Below, piece by piece: positions 33,746-42,800 of a DNA stretch of 64,000 bases. The stretch is from DASUPK01 sp963804595 (lineage in GTDB: Bacteria > Actinomycetota > Thermoleophilia > Solirubrobacterales > 70-9). Under the pieces are notes generated by a model. That model worked only from the letters and a program-made list of their open reading frames with translations. It did not search any database and was not told the DNA's origin. The stretch is from positions 88,718-152,717 of the forward strand of contig CAWDQZ010000020.1 of the NCBI GenBank assembly GCA_963804595.1, in the 5' to 3' direction. The position numbers were made by a program, and so were the translations under genes. Position 1 is the first letter of the stretch. Each line of letters starts with the position of its first letter.

Positions 33746-35042
33746 AAACCCGCATAAGACCGCCTCACCCGTCGAGATCGTGATGCCCCAGATGGGCGTC
33801 TCGGTAGCCGAAGGCACGATCGTCGAGTGGTCGAAGCGGCCCGGCGACTGGGTTGAGCGCGACGAGACCGTCTGTCTGGTGACCACCGACAAGGTCGACG
33901 TCGAGATCCCCTCCCCCTCAGCCGGGCGGCTCGCGAAGATCCTGGTGGAGCCGGGTGACACCGTCGACGTGGGCACCCCGCTCGCGGAGCTGGACGGGGG
34001 CGCGCGACCGGGCGAGGCCCATCCGGAGGAAGATCAGCACGAGCAACCGCCCCCAGCGCCGAAGCAGGAGGAGGGAGAGACCGATCGGTCGGGGTTCCAT
34101 TCCCCGATCGTCCGCCGGATGGCGGACGAGCACGGCATCGACCTCTCGAGGGTCGAGGGCACCGGGATCGGCGGGAGGATCCGCAAGCGCGACCTCGTGG
34201 CGCTGATCGAGTCGGGTTCGGCGCCACAGCCGGCCGAGCCGGAGCAGGGGGGACAGGGGGAACGCCCGCTCCATATCGAGTCGCCCTACCGGCCGGAGGA
34301 GCCCGTTCCGCCGGGCGATGGCAATGGTGCGGCCCCCGCAGAGGATGTCCTTCCCGGAGAGCACCGCGAGCCGATGACGCCGATGCGCAGGCGAATCGCC
34401 GAGCACATGCTCGAGAGCCGGCGCACCTCGGCGCATTGCACGACGATCGTCGAGGTGGACCTCAACCGGGTCGTGCGAACGCGTCGCGAGCTCAAGGAGG
34501 GGATGAAGCGCCGCGGTGTGCCGCTCACCTACCTCGCCTTCGTGGCGAGCGCGACCGTGGCCGAGCTCGATCGCCACCCGATCCTGAACGCGTCGATCGA
34601 CGGAGACGAGCTCGTCTACCACGACGACGTCAACCTCGGCATCGCCGTGGCGCTGGAGTCCGGGTTGATCGTGCCGGTGATCCGGCACGCTCAGCGGCTC
34701 AGCCTCGAGGGTCTGGCGAGCGAGATAGGGCAACTGGCGCAGCGAGCCAGGACGGGGGAGCTCGACCCGGACGACGTTGCGGGCGGCACATTCACGATCA
34801 CGAATCCCGGTCAATTCGGGGCCGTTCTGGCGACACCGATCATCAACCAGCCCCAGGTGGCGATTCTCGACTTGGAGGCCGTGGTCAAGCGGCCGGTCGT
34901 CATCGATGACGAGTCCGAGGCGATCGCCGTCCGGCCGATGACGAATCTCTGCATGTCCTGGGACCACCGGGCGCTCGACGGAGCGGAGGCCGCGCGCTTC
35001 CTCTCCGACGTCAAGGCCCGGCTCGAGGGGTGGGAGCAATGA
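33726..35042 (+). CDS. bkdC: Dihydrolipoamide acyltransferase (E2), probably branched-chain
   Basis: This is the E2 core of the second complex, 438 residues. It has a single lipoyl domain with the lysine in CLVTTDKVDVEI (about Lys59), an E3-binding domain (SPIVRRMADEHGIDL ... GIGGRIRKRDL), a long charged and Pro-rich linker, and the catalytic domain ending SWDHRALDGAEAARFL with the active His-Asp pair. GTG 33726 lies inside the E1b end. It requires lipoate and the LpdA E3 from the upstream gene. Confidence 0.9.
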   Translation: MSSSPTENPHKTASPVEIVMPQMGVSVAEGTIVEWSKRPGDWVERDETVCLVTTDKVDVEIPSPSAGRLAKILVEPGDTVDVGTPLAELDGGARPGEAHPEEDQHEQPPPAPKQEEGETDRSGFHSPIVRRMADEHGIDLSRVEGTGIGGRIRKRDLVALIESGSAPQPAEPEQGGQGERPLHIESPYRPEEPVPPGDGNGAAPAEDVLPGEHREPMTPMRRRIAEHMLESRRTSAHCTTIVEVDLNRVVRTRRELKEGMKRRGVPLTYLAFVASATVAELDRHPILNASIDGDELVYHDDVNLGIAVALESGLIVPVIRHAQRLSLEGLASEIGQLAQRARTGELDPDDVAGGTFTITNPGQFGAVLATPIINQPQVAILDLEAVVKRPVVIDDESEAIAVRPMTNLCMSWDHRALDGAEAARFLSDVKARLEGWEQ

Positions 35043-36106
35043 GCCTGCTGGCCCACGAGGAGGTCGCCGTCCGGCGCGGGCGGCGCAGCGGGATCTACAT
35101 CGTGGTCTCTATCCATTCGACCGCGCTCGGCCCCGCTCTGGGCGGTCTGCGCATGTGGCGCTACGCCGCCCTGGGCGACGCGATCGCCGACGGCCTCCGC
35201 CTCTCTGAGGCGATGACCTACAAGGCCGCCGCGGCCGGGCTCGACCTCGGCGGCGGCAAGGCAGTCATCTGCCTCCCGCCGGATCACGAGCTGCAGCCCG
35301 ATGACCGCCGCGAACTGATGCTCGACGTCGGCGACATCGTCGACTCGCTCGACGGCCGCTACGTGACGGCCGAGGACGTCGGCACGGGCACGAACGACAT
35401 GGCGGTCATCAGGGAGCGGACCGAGCACGTCGTGGGCCTTCCCATCGACTCCGGCGGGTCCGGGGATCCGAGTCCGATCACGGCACGCGGCGTCGAGTCC
35501 GCGATCCGTGCGAGCTGTGCGCATCGCTACGGGAGCGGCGATCTTCTCGGCCGTCGCGTGTCCGTGGTTGGACTGGGCCACGTCGGGTCGCATCTGGCCG
35601 AGCGGCTGTCGGCTGACGGCGCCGAGCTGGCCGTCACCGACATCGACCCGGGCAGGCGCGCGCTGGCCGAGCGACTCGACGCCCGCTGGCTGGATCCGGC
35701 GGAGGCGATGACGGCGGAGTGCGAGGTGCTCGCGCCCTGTGCCCTCGGGGGGACGATCGACGGCGACGTCGCCGAGCGATTGCGCTGCGAGATCGTCTGC
35801 GGCGCGGCCAACAACGTGCTCGCCGAGCGGTCCCTGGCGGAGCGCCTGGCGGAGCGGCGGATCCTCTATGCGCCGGACTTCATCGCCAACGCCGGGGGCC
35901 TGATCAACGTCTACGGAGAGCTGCACTCGCTCGACAGGGAGCGGCTCGACACTCTGGTGGACGGGATCGGAGCGGCGCTGGCACGAGTCTTCGGTGCCGC
36001 CGCGGAGCGATCTGTGACCCCACTCGACGCGGCCAGAGCGCTCGCCGAGGAGCGGCTCGATGGGGCCCGCAACGCGTCGATCGGCGTACCGGCCTCTGCG
36101 GTCTAG
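35039..36106 (+). CDS. bcd: Leucine/valine (branched-chain amino acid) dehydrogenase
   Basis: The enzyme oxidatively deaminates leucine, valine or isoleucine with NAD+, giving the substrates of the branched-chain complex encoded upstream. The 355-residue product has GPALGGLRMWRY (about 33-44), the catalytic lysine in AAAGLDLGGGKAVI, EDVGTGTNDM, the Rossmann motif VVGLGHVGSHLAERL (about 176-190) and ANNVLAE. This is the short Leu/Val/Phe dehydrogenase form. ATG 35039 overlaps the E2 stop (ATGA). The operon placement is the main reason for calling the complex BCKDH. Confidence 0.88.
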   Translation: MSLLAHEEVAVRRGRRSGIYIVVSIHSTALGPALGGLRMWRYAALGDAIADGLRLSEAMTYKAAAAGLDLGGGKAVICLPPDHELQPDDRRELMLDVGDIVDSLDGRYVTAEDVGTGTNDMAVIRERTEHVVGLPIDSGGSGDPSPITARGVESAIRASCAHRYGSGDLLGRRVSVVGLGHVGSHLAERLSADGAELAVTDIDPGRRALAERLDARWLDPAEAMTAECEVLAPCALGGTIDGDVAERLRCEIVCGAANNVLAERSLAERLAERRILYAPDFIANAGGLINVYGELHSLDRERLDTLVDGIGAALARVFGAAAERSVTPLDAARALAEERLDGARNASIGVPASAV

Positions 36107-36109
36107 GCT
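36104..36109 (+). promoter_or_regulatory. Candidate -10 element TAGGCT before the NTF2-like/lipB pair
   Basis: TAGGCT contains the TAG stop of the dehydrogenase gene and ends 8 nt before ATG 36118. It may drive a leaderless NTF2-like-lipB transcript. Confidence 0.4.
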
Positions 36110-36117
36110 CGCGCGGG

Positions 36118-36513
36118 ATGGACCATGCGCAGCTGAGCGACTGGCTCGTCGGATACGAGCGAGCCTGGCGATCGCCTGGCACCGAGGCGCTCGCGGACCT
36201 ATTCACGGAGGACGCGATCTATTCGACGGGGCCCTACGAGAACCCCCACCGCGGCCTAGGCGCCATCGCTCGGATGTGGGAGGGGGAGCGGCTCGCGCCG
36301 GACGAGGAGTTCGAGATGTCGAGCGAGATCGTCGCCGTGGAGGGCGACAGCGGGGTCGTGAGGATCGAGGTGAGCTACGGGCCGCCAAGGGCCCGCGAGT
36401 ACCGCGACCTCTGGATCGTGCGGCTGGACCAATCAGGGCACTGTTTTCAGTTCGAGGAGTGGCCGTTCTGGCCGCCGAGCCAGCCGGGCGCCCCGGCGGC
36501 CGGAGGAGACTGA
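36118..36513 (+). CDS. NTF2-like (SnoaL-type) protein upstream of lipB
   Basis: The 131-residue product has an N-terminal helix (LSDWLVGYERAWRSPG), the family core LADLFTEDAIYSTGPYENPHRGLGAIARMW, and strands ending REYRDLWIVRLDQSGHCFQFEEWPFWP. (The first core is quoted in parts: LADLFTEDAIYSTGPY; NPHRGLGAIARMW.) No catalytic residues are evident and the function is unknown. Its TGA overlaps the lipB ATG (TGATG), so it is translationally coupled to lipoate transfer, but a role there is speculation. Confidence 0.75.
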   Translation: MDHAQLSDWLVGYERAWRSPGTEALADLFTEDAIYSTGPYENPHRGLGAIARMWEGERLAPDEEFEMSSEIVAVEGDSGVVRIEVSYGPPRAREYRDLWIVRLDQSGHCFQFEEWPFWPPSQPGAPAAGGD

Positions 36514-37241
36514 TGCGCGAGACTGTGGACATGGACCAGGTTCTGGTGATGCGCTGCGGACAGGTCCCCTACGAGGAGGCCAGGAGCGCGCAGAAGCGGA
36601 TCGAGGCGGCGCGGCTGGCGGGCGACGTCCCCGACGTGCTGCTGCTGCTCGAACACCCCCCGGTCTACACGAAGGGGCGTCGCGCTGAGGCGGGCGAGCT
36701 CGGCATGGGCGAGGACTGGTATCGCATGCAGGGGATCGAAGTCTGTGAAACGGATCGGGGAGGGCGCGTCACCTACCACGGCCCCGGCCAGCTGGTCGGC
36801 TACCCGATCGTCTCCCTGAAGCCGTACGGCGACAACGTGCACGAGTACGTCTGCGGCCTGGAGCGGTTGATGGTCGAGTCCCTTGGGGCTTTCGGGGTCG
36901 AGGCCGAGACGATCGACGACCTGACCGGAGTCTGGGTCGGCGGACGGCCGCCGGAGGGCCGCAAGATCGGCTCGATCGGCGTGCACGTCAACCGCGGGGT
37001 CACCACGCATGGCTTCGCGGTCAACGTCAACAACGACCTGCAGCCCTTCGAGTGGATCGTCCCCTGCGGCATCGAGGGCGTGCGGATGACCTCGCTGACC
37101 CGCGAATTGGCCGCGGAGCAGGACATGAGCGGCTACATGGACACCGTGAGCGAGCTCTTCGGCCGGATCTTCGATCGCGAGCCGGTCGAGGCCGAGGGCA
37201 CGTTGGCGGAGCTGGCGGGCGCCGCGGCACAGGTACGGTAG
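36513..37241 (+). CDS. lipB: Octanoyl-[acyl carrier protein]:protein octanoyltransferase
   Basis: LipB moves octanoate from ACP to E2 and GcvH lipoyl domains. The 242-residue product has LLLEHPPVYTKGRR (about 48-61), the signature GGRVTYHGPGQLVGYP (about 83-98), the catalytic lysine in RKIGSIGVHV, and the Cys in WIVPCGIEGV. ATG 36513 overlaps the upstream stop; ATG 36531 (VDMDQVL) is a possible alternative. It lies just upstream of lipA and downstream of two lipoyl-dependent complexes, which fits the pathway. Confidence 0.95.
   Translation: MRETVDMDQVLVMRCGQVPYEEARSAQKRIEAARLAGDVPDVLLLLEHPPVYTKGRRAEAGELGMGEDWYRMQGIEVCETDRGGRVTYHGPGQLVGYPIVSLKPYGDNVHEYVCGLERLMVESLGAFGVEAETIDDLTGVWVGGRPPEGRKIGSIGVHVNRGVTTHGFAVNVNNDLQPFEWIVPCGIEGVRMTSLTRELAAEQDMSGYMDTVSELFGRIFDREPVEAEGTLAELAGAAAQVR
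37234..37239 (+). promoter_or_regulatory. Candidate -10 element TACGGT before lipA
   Basis: TACGGT ends 6 nt before the lipA ATG, inside the last codons of lipB. It could provide a leaderless lipA mRNA separate from lipB. Confidence 0.3.
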
Positions 37242-37245
37242 AAAG

Positions 37246-38208
37246 ATGGCTTCCGAGGGCGAAACGATCGAGCGACTACATGTCACCCGCTCCCGGGCCA
37301 ACCCCGGCGGGAAGGCGCAGGACGAGGAGGGCAAGGTCGCGTTCCGCTCCCGCAAGCCTCCCTGGCTCAAGGTCCCAGCCCCCGGTGGGCCGACCTACCG
37401 CCGGCTGAAGAAGGCCATCGAGGGCGACAACCTCCACACCGTCTGCCAAGAGGCGAACTGCCCGAACGTCGGTGAGTGCTGGGAGCGCGGGACGGCGACC
37501 TTCATGATCCTCGGCGACGTCTGCACGCGCCGCTGCGGCTTCTGCAATGTCCAGACCGGCAAGCCGACGTGGCACGATCCGCTCGAGCCGCTCCGGGTGG
37601 CCAACCAGGTGAAGCGGATGGGCCTCCGGCACGCGGTGATCACCTCCGTCGATCGCGACGATCTGCCGGACTACGGGGCGAGCGCCTTCGTCGGCGTGAT
37701 CCGCTCCATCCGGCGGATGGCGCCAGGTTGCAGGGTCGAGGTCCTCACTCCCGACTTCCGGGGGCAGGAGATGCCGCTCGCCAAGGTCATCGCCGAGCGC
37801 CCGGACGTCTTCAATCACAACGTCGAAACTGTCCCGCGCCTGTACCCCATCGCCAGGCGCGGCTCGGACTTCACGCGCTCGGCGCGGGTCCTGCGGATGG
37901 CCAAGGAGATGGCCGGCGACGAGGTCGTGACGAAGTCCGGCCTGATGGTCGGGCTGGGCGAGGAGTTCGACGAGATGGTCGAGACCTTCGGGATCCTGCG
38001 GGATCACGGCGTCCAGGTCCTGACGGTCGGCCAGTACCTGCGGCCGACCGAAAAGCACCTGCCGGTCGACCGCTACTGGCACCCGGACGAGTTCGCGGGG
38101 CTGGAGAAGGCCGCCTACGAGATCGGGTTCGAGTCGGTCGCGTCGGGACCGCTGGTGCGGAGCTCATATCACGCGGACGAGCAGCTCCCGGCGACGTCGG
38201 CGATTTAA
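37246..38208 (+). CDS. lipA: Lipoyl synthase
   Basis: LipA is a radical SAM enzyme that inserts two sulfurs into protein-bound octanoate. The 320-residue product carries the auxiliary cluster motif CQEANCPNVGEC (about 65-76), the radical SAM motif CTRRCGFC (about 91-98), and the C-terminal RSSYHADE that donates the serine ligand. All expected cluster ligands are intact. It follows lipB by 4 nt. Together with lpdA and two E2 genes, the block encodes cofactor synthesis and use. Confidence 0.97.
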   Translation: MASEGETIERLHVTRSRANPGGKAQDEEGKVAFRSRKPPWLKVPAPGGPTYRRLKKAIEGDNLHTVCQEANCPNVGECWERGTATFMILGDVCTRRCGFCNVQTGKPTWHDPLEPLRVANQVKRMGLRHAVITSVDRDDLPDYGASAFVGVIRSIRRMAPGCRVEVLTPDFRGQEMPLAKVIAERPDVFNHNVETVPRLYPIARRGSDFTRSARVLRMAKEMAGDEVVTKSGLMVGLGEEFDEMVETFGILRDHGVQVLTVGQYLRPTEKHLPVDRYWHPDEFAGLEKAAYEIGFESVASGPLVRSSYHADEQLPATSAI

Positions 38209-38250
38209 CCCGGCGCAGCTTTCCCTGCAGGGGCGTGTTTCGGAGGTTCG

Positions 38251-38256
38251 TAGCCT
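38251..38256 (+). promoter_or_regulatory. Candidate -10 element TAGCCT before the glycosidase-like gene
   Basis: TAGCCT ends 6 nt before ATG 38263, with no Shine-Dalgarno sequence adjacent. Confidence 0.4.
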
Positions 38257-38262
38257 CGCACC

Positions 38263-39465
38263 ATGCGTTTCCGCCGACGCAGAACCCTCGTTGCCATCGC
38301 CGCCGTGTCCGTTGCGGCCGGCCTCGCAGCCGGTCCGCTGAGCGGCGGCGCGGTCTCCCAGACCACGGGTGACACGCCGAGCGCCGGGAACCCCCTTGCG
38401 GGCGACGGCATGTGGATCTGGTACCTGAGCCACTCCTCGCATGGCAAGCTCGGCGCGATCGCCAAGAAGGCTCGCGCGAATGGCATCGAGACCGTTCTGA
38501 TCAAGTCCGGTGACGGAACCAGCTACTGGAGCCAGTTCTCACGGTCCGTGGTGAGCCGCCTCCATGCCCGTGGGCTCCGCGTCTGCGCCTGGCAGTTCAT
38601 CTACGGCCGCAGGCCGGGAAAGGAGGCGAAGGTGGGGGCGGCGGCGGTCGCCAACGGCGCTGACTGCCTCGTGCTCGACGTCGAGGGCCAATACGAGGGG
38701 AAGTACCCCCAGGCGTCGTACTTCATCTCCAGCCTCCGCTCGCGGATCGGCCCCGACTATCCGCTCGGCCTCGCGAGCTTCCCCTACGTCGACTACCACC
38801 CCGCGCTGCCCTTCTCGGTCTTCCTCGGTCCCGGCGGGGCTCAGTACAACGTTCCCCAGCTCTACTGGAAGGACATCGGCACGACGGTGGATACCGGCTA
38901 CACCCACACCTGGGTCTGGAACCGGATCTATCAGCGGCCGATCCTGCCGTTGGGGCAGGTGTACAACAAGCCGAAGGCCGGACAGATCAAGCGGTTCAGG
39001 GCGCTGGCGATGTCTCACGGGTTCCAGGGGGTGAGCTGGTGGTCTTGGCAGTCGGCTGGCAAGCGGCAGTGGCAGGCGGTTCGCACACCAGTTGGGCCCG
39101 CCAGCGCCGCGCCGTATCCCAGCTATCCCTTCCTTCGCCTCGGCTCCAAGGGCGATTTCGTGGCGTGGGCTCAGCAGCTGCTCGCGGGCGCCGGCATGCC
39201 CGTGCCCATCACCGGCTACTACCAGGCCTCGACCCAGTCGGCCGTGTACTCATTCCAGGCGACCAGGGGCCTGCCCCAGACCGGAAATCTCGACGTTCCC
39301 ACCTGGAGCGTGCTGATCCAGAGCAAGGCGGTGCCGGTCACCTGGACCAAGAGCGGCGCCCTGGCGTCGAGCTCCGGGGGCCGCCTGACGTTGCCCGCGC
39401 CACGCTCGGCAAAGCTGCCATCTGTGCGGAACGAGATTCCGCCGCCCGCCAAGCGCGCCCGCTAG
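38263..39465 (+). CDS. Secreted glycoside-hydrolase-like TIM-barrel protein with a peptidoglycan-binding domain
   Basis: The 400-residue product has a signal peptide (RFRRRRTLVAIAAVSVAAGLA). A TIM-barrel-like domain (about 48-270) reads MWIWYLSHSSHG, VLIKSGDGTSYW, CLVLDVEGQYEGKY (acidic residues at a likely active-site position), LASFPYVDYHPALPF and GVSWWSWQSAG. A peptidoglycan-binding type 1 domain follows (about 285-350: LRLGSKGDFVAWAQQLLAGAG, TGYYQASTQSAVYSFQ). Wall hydrolysis or remodelling is inferred; the substrate is unknown. The C-terminal 50 residues look disordered. Confidence 0.8.
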   Translation: MRFRRRRTLVAIAAVSVAAGLAAGPLSGGAVSQTTGDTPSAGNPLAGDGMWIWYLSHSSHGKLGAIAKKARANGIETVLIKSGDGTSYWSQFSRSVVSRLHARGLRVCAWQFIYGRRPGKEAKVGAAAVANGADCLVLDVEGQYEGKYPQASYFISSLRSRIGPDYPLGLASFPYVDYHPALPFSVFLGPGGAQYNVPQLYWKDIGTTVDTGYTHTWVWNRIYQRPILPLGQVYNKPKAGQIKRFRALAMSHGFQGVSWWSWQSAGKRQWQAVRTPVGPASAAPYPSYPFLRLGSKGDFVAWAQQLLAGAGMPVPITGYYQASTQSAVYSFQATRGLPQTGNLDVPTWSVLIQSKAVPVTWTKSGALASSSGGRLTLPAPRSAKLPSVRNEIPPPAKRAR

Positions 39466-39491
39466 CCGCTCGGTCTTCTCGGGGCCGCAAT

Positions 39492-39497
39492 TAGTGT
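39492..39497 (+). promoter_or_regulatory. Candidate -10 element TAGTGT before the rhomboid gene
   Basis: TAGTGT ends 10 nt before GTG 39508. No ribosome-binding site is visible in between. Confidence 0.35.
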
Positions 39498-39507
39498 TCG
39501 CGACCCC

Positions 39508-40377
39508 GTGATTCCGCTCAAGGACAACAACCCTACATCGCGCTTCCCGGTCGTGACCGTGGCGCTGATCGTGGTCTGTGTCGCTGTCTTCATCTGGCAG
39601 CTCAACTTCCCGACCGACGAGAAGCTGGACCAGGTCGGGTTCGGGCACATCGATCAGAGCTCGCTCGACTACGGCGCGATCCCGTACCGGATCACGCACG
39701 CGGACGACCGGGACTGCGCGATCGGAGCGGTGGCGGGCTCACAGGGGCAGTTCGAGGCGGGCGTCGTCTGTCCCGGTACGAAGGACTACGACCAGGCAGT
39801 CGCGATCGGCCAGCAGAACCCCGATGCCCAGCCGATCCCCATCAATCAGGCAGCCTGGTGGGTGACCCTCTTCACCTCGATGTTCATGCACGGGGGCTTC
39901 CTGCACATCGCTGGGAACATGCTCTTCCTCTGGGTCTTCGGGAACAACATCGAGGACCGGCTGGGGCGCGTGAGGTTCCTGATCTTCTACCTGCTCGCGG
40001 GGCTGATCGCCGTCTACACGCAGGCGGTCATCGACAGCTCCTCGACTGCGCCCACCATCGGCGCCAGCGGCGCGATCGCGGGCGTTCTCGGCGCCTATGC
40101 GCTCCTCTATCCCCGGGCCCGGGTCCTGACCCTGATCTTCATCATCTTCTTCGTCACGCTGGTCGAGATCCCGGCCCTGGTCCTGCTCGCTATCTGGTTC
40201 ATCCTCCAGTTCATCCCAGCATTGGGGCAGGTCGCGGTCGAGACGGGCGGAGGCCAGGGGGTCGCCTACTTCGCCCACGTAGGCGGCTTCGTCTTCGGAC
40301 TGGCCGTCGCGGCGGTCATCCTTTCGGTCTCGGGACGGAGGGACCGTGAAGAACAGCCGCGATTACCCGTCTACTGA
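39508..40377 (+). CDS. Rhomboid-family intramembrane serine protease
   Basis: The 289-residue protein has about seven hydrophobic spans. Landmarks are the conserved FTSMFMHGGFLHIAGNMLFLWVFG region (read in parts: FTSMFMHGGFLHI; GNMLFLWVFGNN), the catalytic serine in GASGAIAGVLGAY (about 189-201), and the catalytic histidine in AHVGGFVFG (about 252-260). A large extracytoplasmic loop (about 30-110) with two Cys residues sits between helix 1 and the core. GTG 39508 is the start. The substrate is unknown. Confidence 0.92.
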   Translation: MIPLKDNNPTSRFPVVTVALIVVCVAVFIWQLNFPTDEKLDQVGFGHIDQSSLDYGAIPYRITHADDRDCAIGAVAGSQGQFEAGVVCPGTKDYDQAVAIGQQNPDAQPIPINQAAWWVTLFTSMFMHGGFLHIAGNMLFLWVFGNNIEDRLGRVRFLIFYLLAGLIAVYTQAVIDSSSTAPTIGASGAIAGVLGAYALLYPRARVLTLIFIIFFVTLVEIPALVLLAIWFILQFIPALGQVAVETGGGQGVAYFAHVGGFVFGLAVAAVILSVSGRRDREEQPRLPVY

Positions 40378-40383
40378 GGCAAA

Positions 40384-40599
40384 TTGGATCCTGATCTTCG
40401 GAACGCCCTGCTCCTGCTCGGCCTGATCTTCTGCGCCTTCTTCGCCGTGATCACGCTCTACGTGATCGTCGACACGGGGCTGCGTCTGCGGACATACGGC
40501 GACATCGGCGCGATCATCCTCTATGGCATCTCGCTGCTGATCATCGGCCTGATCGCGGCCGGCCTGATCGGGGCTCTTCGAAACCCGCCCGATGATTAA
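40384..40599 (+). CDS. Small two-helix membrane protein
   Basis: The 71-residue product (TTG 40384) has two hydrophobic helices (ALLLLGLIFCAFFAVITLYVI; IGAIILYGISLLIIGLIAAGL) linked by a short charged loop DTGLRLRTYGD. It lies 6 nt after the rhomboid stop and overlaps the start of the carboxypeptidase gene by 8 nt, so it belongs to the same operon. The function is unknown. Confidence 0.6.
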   Translation: MDPDLRNALLLLGLIFCAFFAVITLYVIVDTGLRLRTYGDIGAIILYGISLLIIGLIAAGLIGALRNPPDD

Positions 40600-41684
40600 G
40601 CGGGTGGCGGCAATCGGAGCACTGCTGCTCGCGTTCGCCGCCGCGGTCGTCGCCATCGCGATCTGGCCGGAGAGCGCCGGCAACGGCGACACCCAGTCCA
40701 GGGGTTCCCATCGAGCGCTGGCCGGAGCTGGAGGAGCCGGCGCCAACGGGATCACGGGCGACTCGAGAGCGCCCTCCAATCAGTCGATCGGAACGTTCGC
40801 GGCGAAGCTGCCGACGGCCGAGCGCCCCGGTGATGCCCGCTTCGCCCTCCTGCCGGCCTCGCGGCCCCTCCCGGTCCACTACCGGTTCAAGCATCCGCCG
40901 GTTGCGGGAATCCTCTTCGACGTGAAGAGCGGACAGGTCCTCTGGCAGCGGAATCCGGGCCTGAAGCGCCCGATCGCGAGCCTGACGAAGATGATGACCG
41001 CGCTGATGGTCGCGCGGGAGGATTCGCCGGACGAGCGGGTCAGGGTGAGCCGAAACGCGGCCCACACCCAGGGCTCCGCCACGGGACTCTTGCCCCAGGG
41101 CCGGAAGGTGCCGCTCGAGGCGCTGCTCAAGGCCCTGATACTGATCTCGGCCAACGACGCGGCCGTGGCGCTCGCCGAGCACGACGGCGGGAGCGTTCCC
41201 CACTTCATCAAGGAGATGAACGCGACAGGCACAGGCGATGGGGTTGACGTGCACCCACTTCACCACCCCCAACGGGCTCCGCGACCGGGGCAACCACTCC
41301 TGCCCGCGCGACCTGGCCGCGCTCGCCCGCGCCGACCTCGCCAACAAGCGGCTCTCGGAAATCGTTCAGACGCGCTGGGCGAAGCCACGGTTCCCGATCA
41401 AGGGCAAGCACCTCTACCTCACCAACAATCACTACTTCCTCCAGCACGGGATCGGCGTTCCGGGGGCGCGGGTCACGGGGGTGAAGACCGGCTTCACCGA
41501 TGCGGCGGGCAGCTGCTACGTGACGACGGCGCGCCTCGGCAGCCACCATCTCGGGCTTGTGCTCCTGCACTCTCCCAGTCCGCTGACCCAGGTGCCCGCG
41601 CTGCTGCGGGAGGGCTTCGTCGAGGTCGGGGCCATCGCGCCCACGGTGCCCGCGCAGCCTGTTGTCCCCCCGCCCGCTGGGTAG
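40592..41684 (+). CDS. D-alanyl-D-alanine carboxypeptidase (PBP5/DacA-like, S11), with one frameshift near 41228
   Basis: The N-terminal part has a membrane-anchor or signal segment and the penicillin-binding motifs SLTK (in IASLTKMM) and SAND. After EMNAT the frame breaks at about 41228. The continuation AMGLTCTHFTTPNGLRDRGNHS, read from the other frame, carries the KTG motif (GVKTGFTDAAG) and ends at 41684. Removing one G in ACAGGCACAGG restores the family sequence exactly (NATAQAMGL). The enzyme trims the pentapeptide stems of peptidoglycan. Either a recent frameshift or a sequencing error; the rest is well conserved. Confidence 0.82.
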
Positions 41685-41693
41685 ACGACCCAG

Positions 41694-42566
41694 GTGCGGG
41701 CGCGCTTACCAAGCACCCCGACCCTGATTGGCCTCGGCCTCTTGGCGGCGATCATGGGGTTCGCCGCGGCCGACCTGGTGCACACGGAGTCGAGGCTTCC
41801 GGACGCGGGCGGCAGCTGCCTGGAGAGCGACACGAGCTGCCGCAACGGCGAGCTGAGCGAGCAACTAGCGCGGGACCGGGCGGCCGAGCCACTCCAGGAC
41901 CAATACGACACTCGCGCCTGGGTCTACGCCTTCGGGGTCCTGGCGATCGCGGCGCTCCTGGTCGCCTACAGGCTGCGCACGACCTCGCGCCGGGACTGGC
42001 TGCGCATCTTCACCAACCTCGGGGTGGCCGGCGTGTGGCTGGGGATCGGTGCCGTCGTCCTGTTGCTGGCCACTGACGGGAGCTCGGTTGCACCCCCGCC
42101 TGCACCGCTGCTGATGATCCCGGTGCTCCTGCTGGTCGCCGCGGCGGCCGGCACGTTGATGGGGCGCGCCGAGGGCTGGGCGGAGCAGGGTCAGGGTGAC
42201 GGCGTCAGGGAGATGTTCATGCAGGCCGGCAAGCTGGCGATTCACATCGGGACGGCCGGCCAGATTCGCCGGAACAAGATGGAGGAGCTGGCCGGGTGGC
42301 TCTCGCTTGCGGCGCTGTCGCTTACCGCCCTGACCTGTCTCTTCGCGCTCGTCTTCGTGTTCGCTCAGCCGGGGTGTGATGCCAGTGCAAGCCCCCCCGA
42401 TTGGACGAACCCGGTCGACTCGGTCGCGGCGGTGACGGCCATCGGGGCGATGGCGGCCGCGGTGGGGGCACTCGTGCTGAGGAGATGGGTGGTCGCGCTG
42501 ATCGGCCTGGTCATCTGCCCGGTCGCGGTGCTGTTCGTGCTGGCCAGCACCTGCGCCTTCTATTGA
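41694..42566 (+). CDS. Multi-span membrane protein of unknown function
   Basis: The 290-residue product has about seven hydrophobic spans, beginning LIGLGLLAAIMGFAAADL. A first extracytoplasmic loop has a possible disulfide pair (GGSCLESDTSC), and a cytosolic amphipathic region (REMFMQAGKLAIHIGTAGQIRRNKMEE) lies in the middle. No family is recognised. The GTG start is 9 nt after the carboxypeptidase stop, so it may belong to the same operon. Its 3' end faces tRNA-Ala on the other strand. Confidence 0.65.
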   Translation: MRARLPSTPTLIGLGLLAAIMGFAAADLVHTESRLPDAGGSCLESDTSCRNGELSEQLARDRAAEPLQDQYDTRAWVYAFGVLAIAALLVAYRLRTTSRRDWLRIFTNLGVAGVWLGIGAVVLLLATDGSSVAPPPAPLLMIPVLLLVAAAAGTLMGRAEGWAEQGQGDGVREMFMQAGKLAIHIGTAGQIRRNKMEELAGWLSLAALSLTALTCLFALVFVFAQPGCDASASPPDWTNPVDSVAAVTAIGAMAAAVGALVLRRWVVALIGLVICPVAVLFVLASTCAFY

Positions 42567-42601
42567 AAAGGCACACGGTGGTCGGCGATCGCGCCCGGAG
42601 A

Positions 42602-42674
42602 TGGAGCCAGCCGGATTCGAACCGGCGACCTTCTGGTTGCAAACCAGACGCTCTCCCAACTGAGCTATGGCCCC
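42602..42674 (-). tRNA. tRNA-Ala(TGC)
   Basis: On the minus strand a 73-nt cloverleaf folds: acceptor GGGGCCA/TGGCTCC, anticodon loop TTTGCAA with anticodon TGC inside stem TCTGG/CCAGA, and T-arm GCCGG/CCGGC around TTCGAAT. The discriminator is A; CCA is not encoded. Confidence 0.95.
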
Positions 42675-42800
42675 GTGGGAGGCCGATTGTAGGCACGGGC
42701 AGGCGCGTCCGCTGGCCGTCGGCCTGTGAGAGACTGGCCTCGCTGGACACAACCAATCGGGTCGCGCCGGGCGGCGCGCCCTCTCATCCCAGGAGGGGTG

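Noticed and set aside
31632..35042. The second E1-E2 operon as 2-oxoglutarate dehydrogenase
   Set aside because: 2-Oxoglutarate E1 is a single long chain; here E1 is split into alpha and beta subunits and is joined to a leucine/valine dehydrogenase.
41684..42076. The long C-terminal extension of the carboxypeptidase in its original frame
   Set aside because: After the frameshift this frame is Arg/Pro/Gly-rich and matches nothing; the KTG motif and family ending lie in the other frame, ending at 41684.
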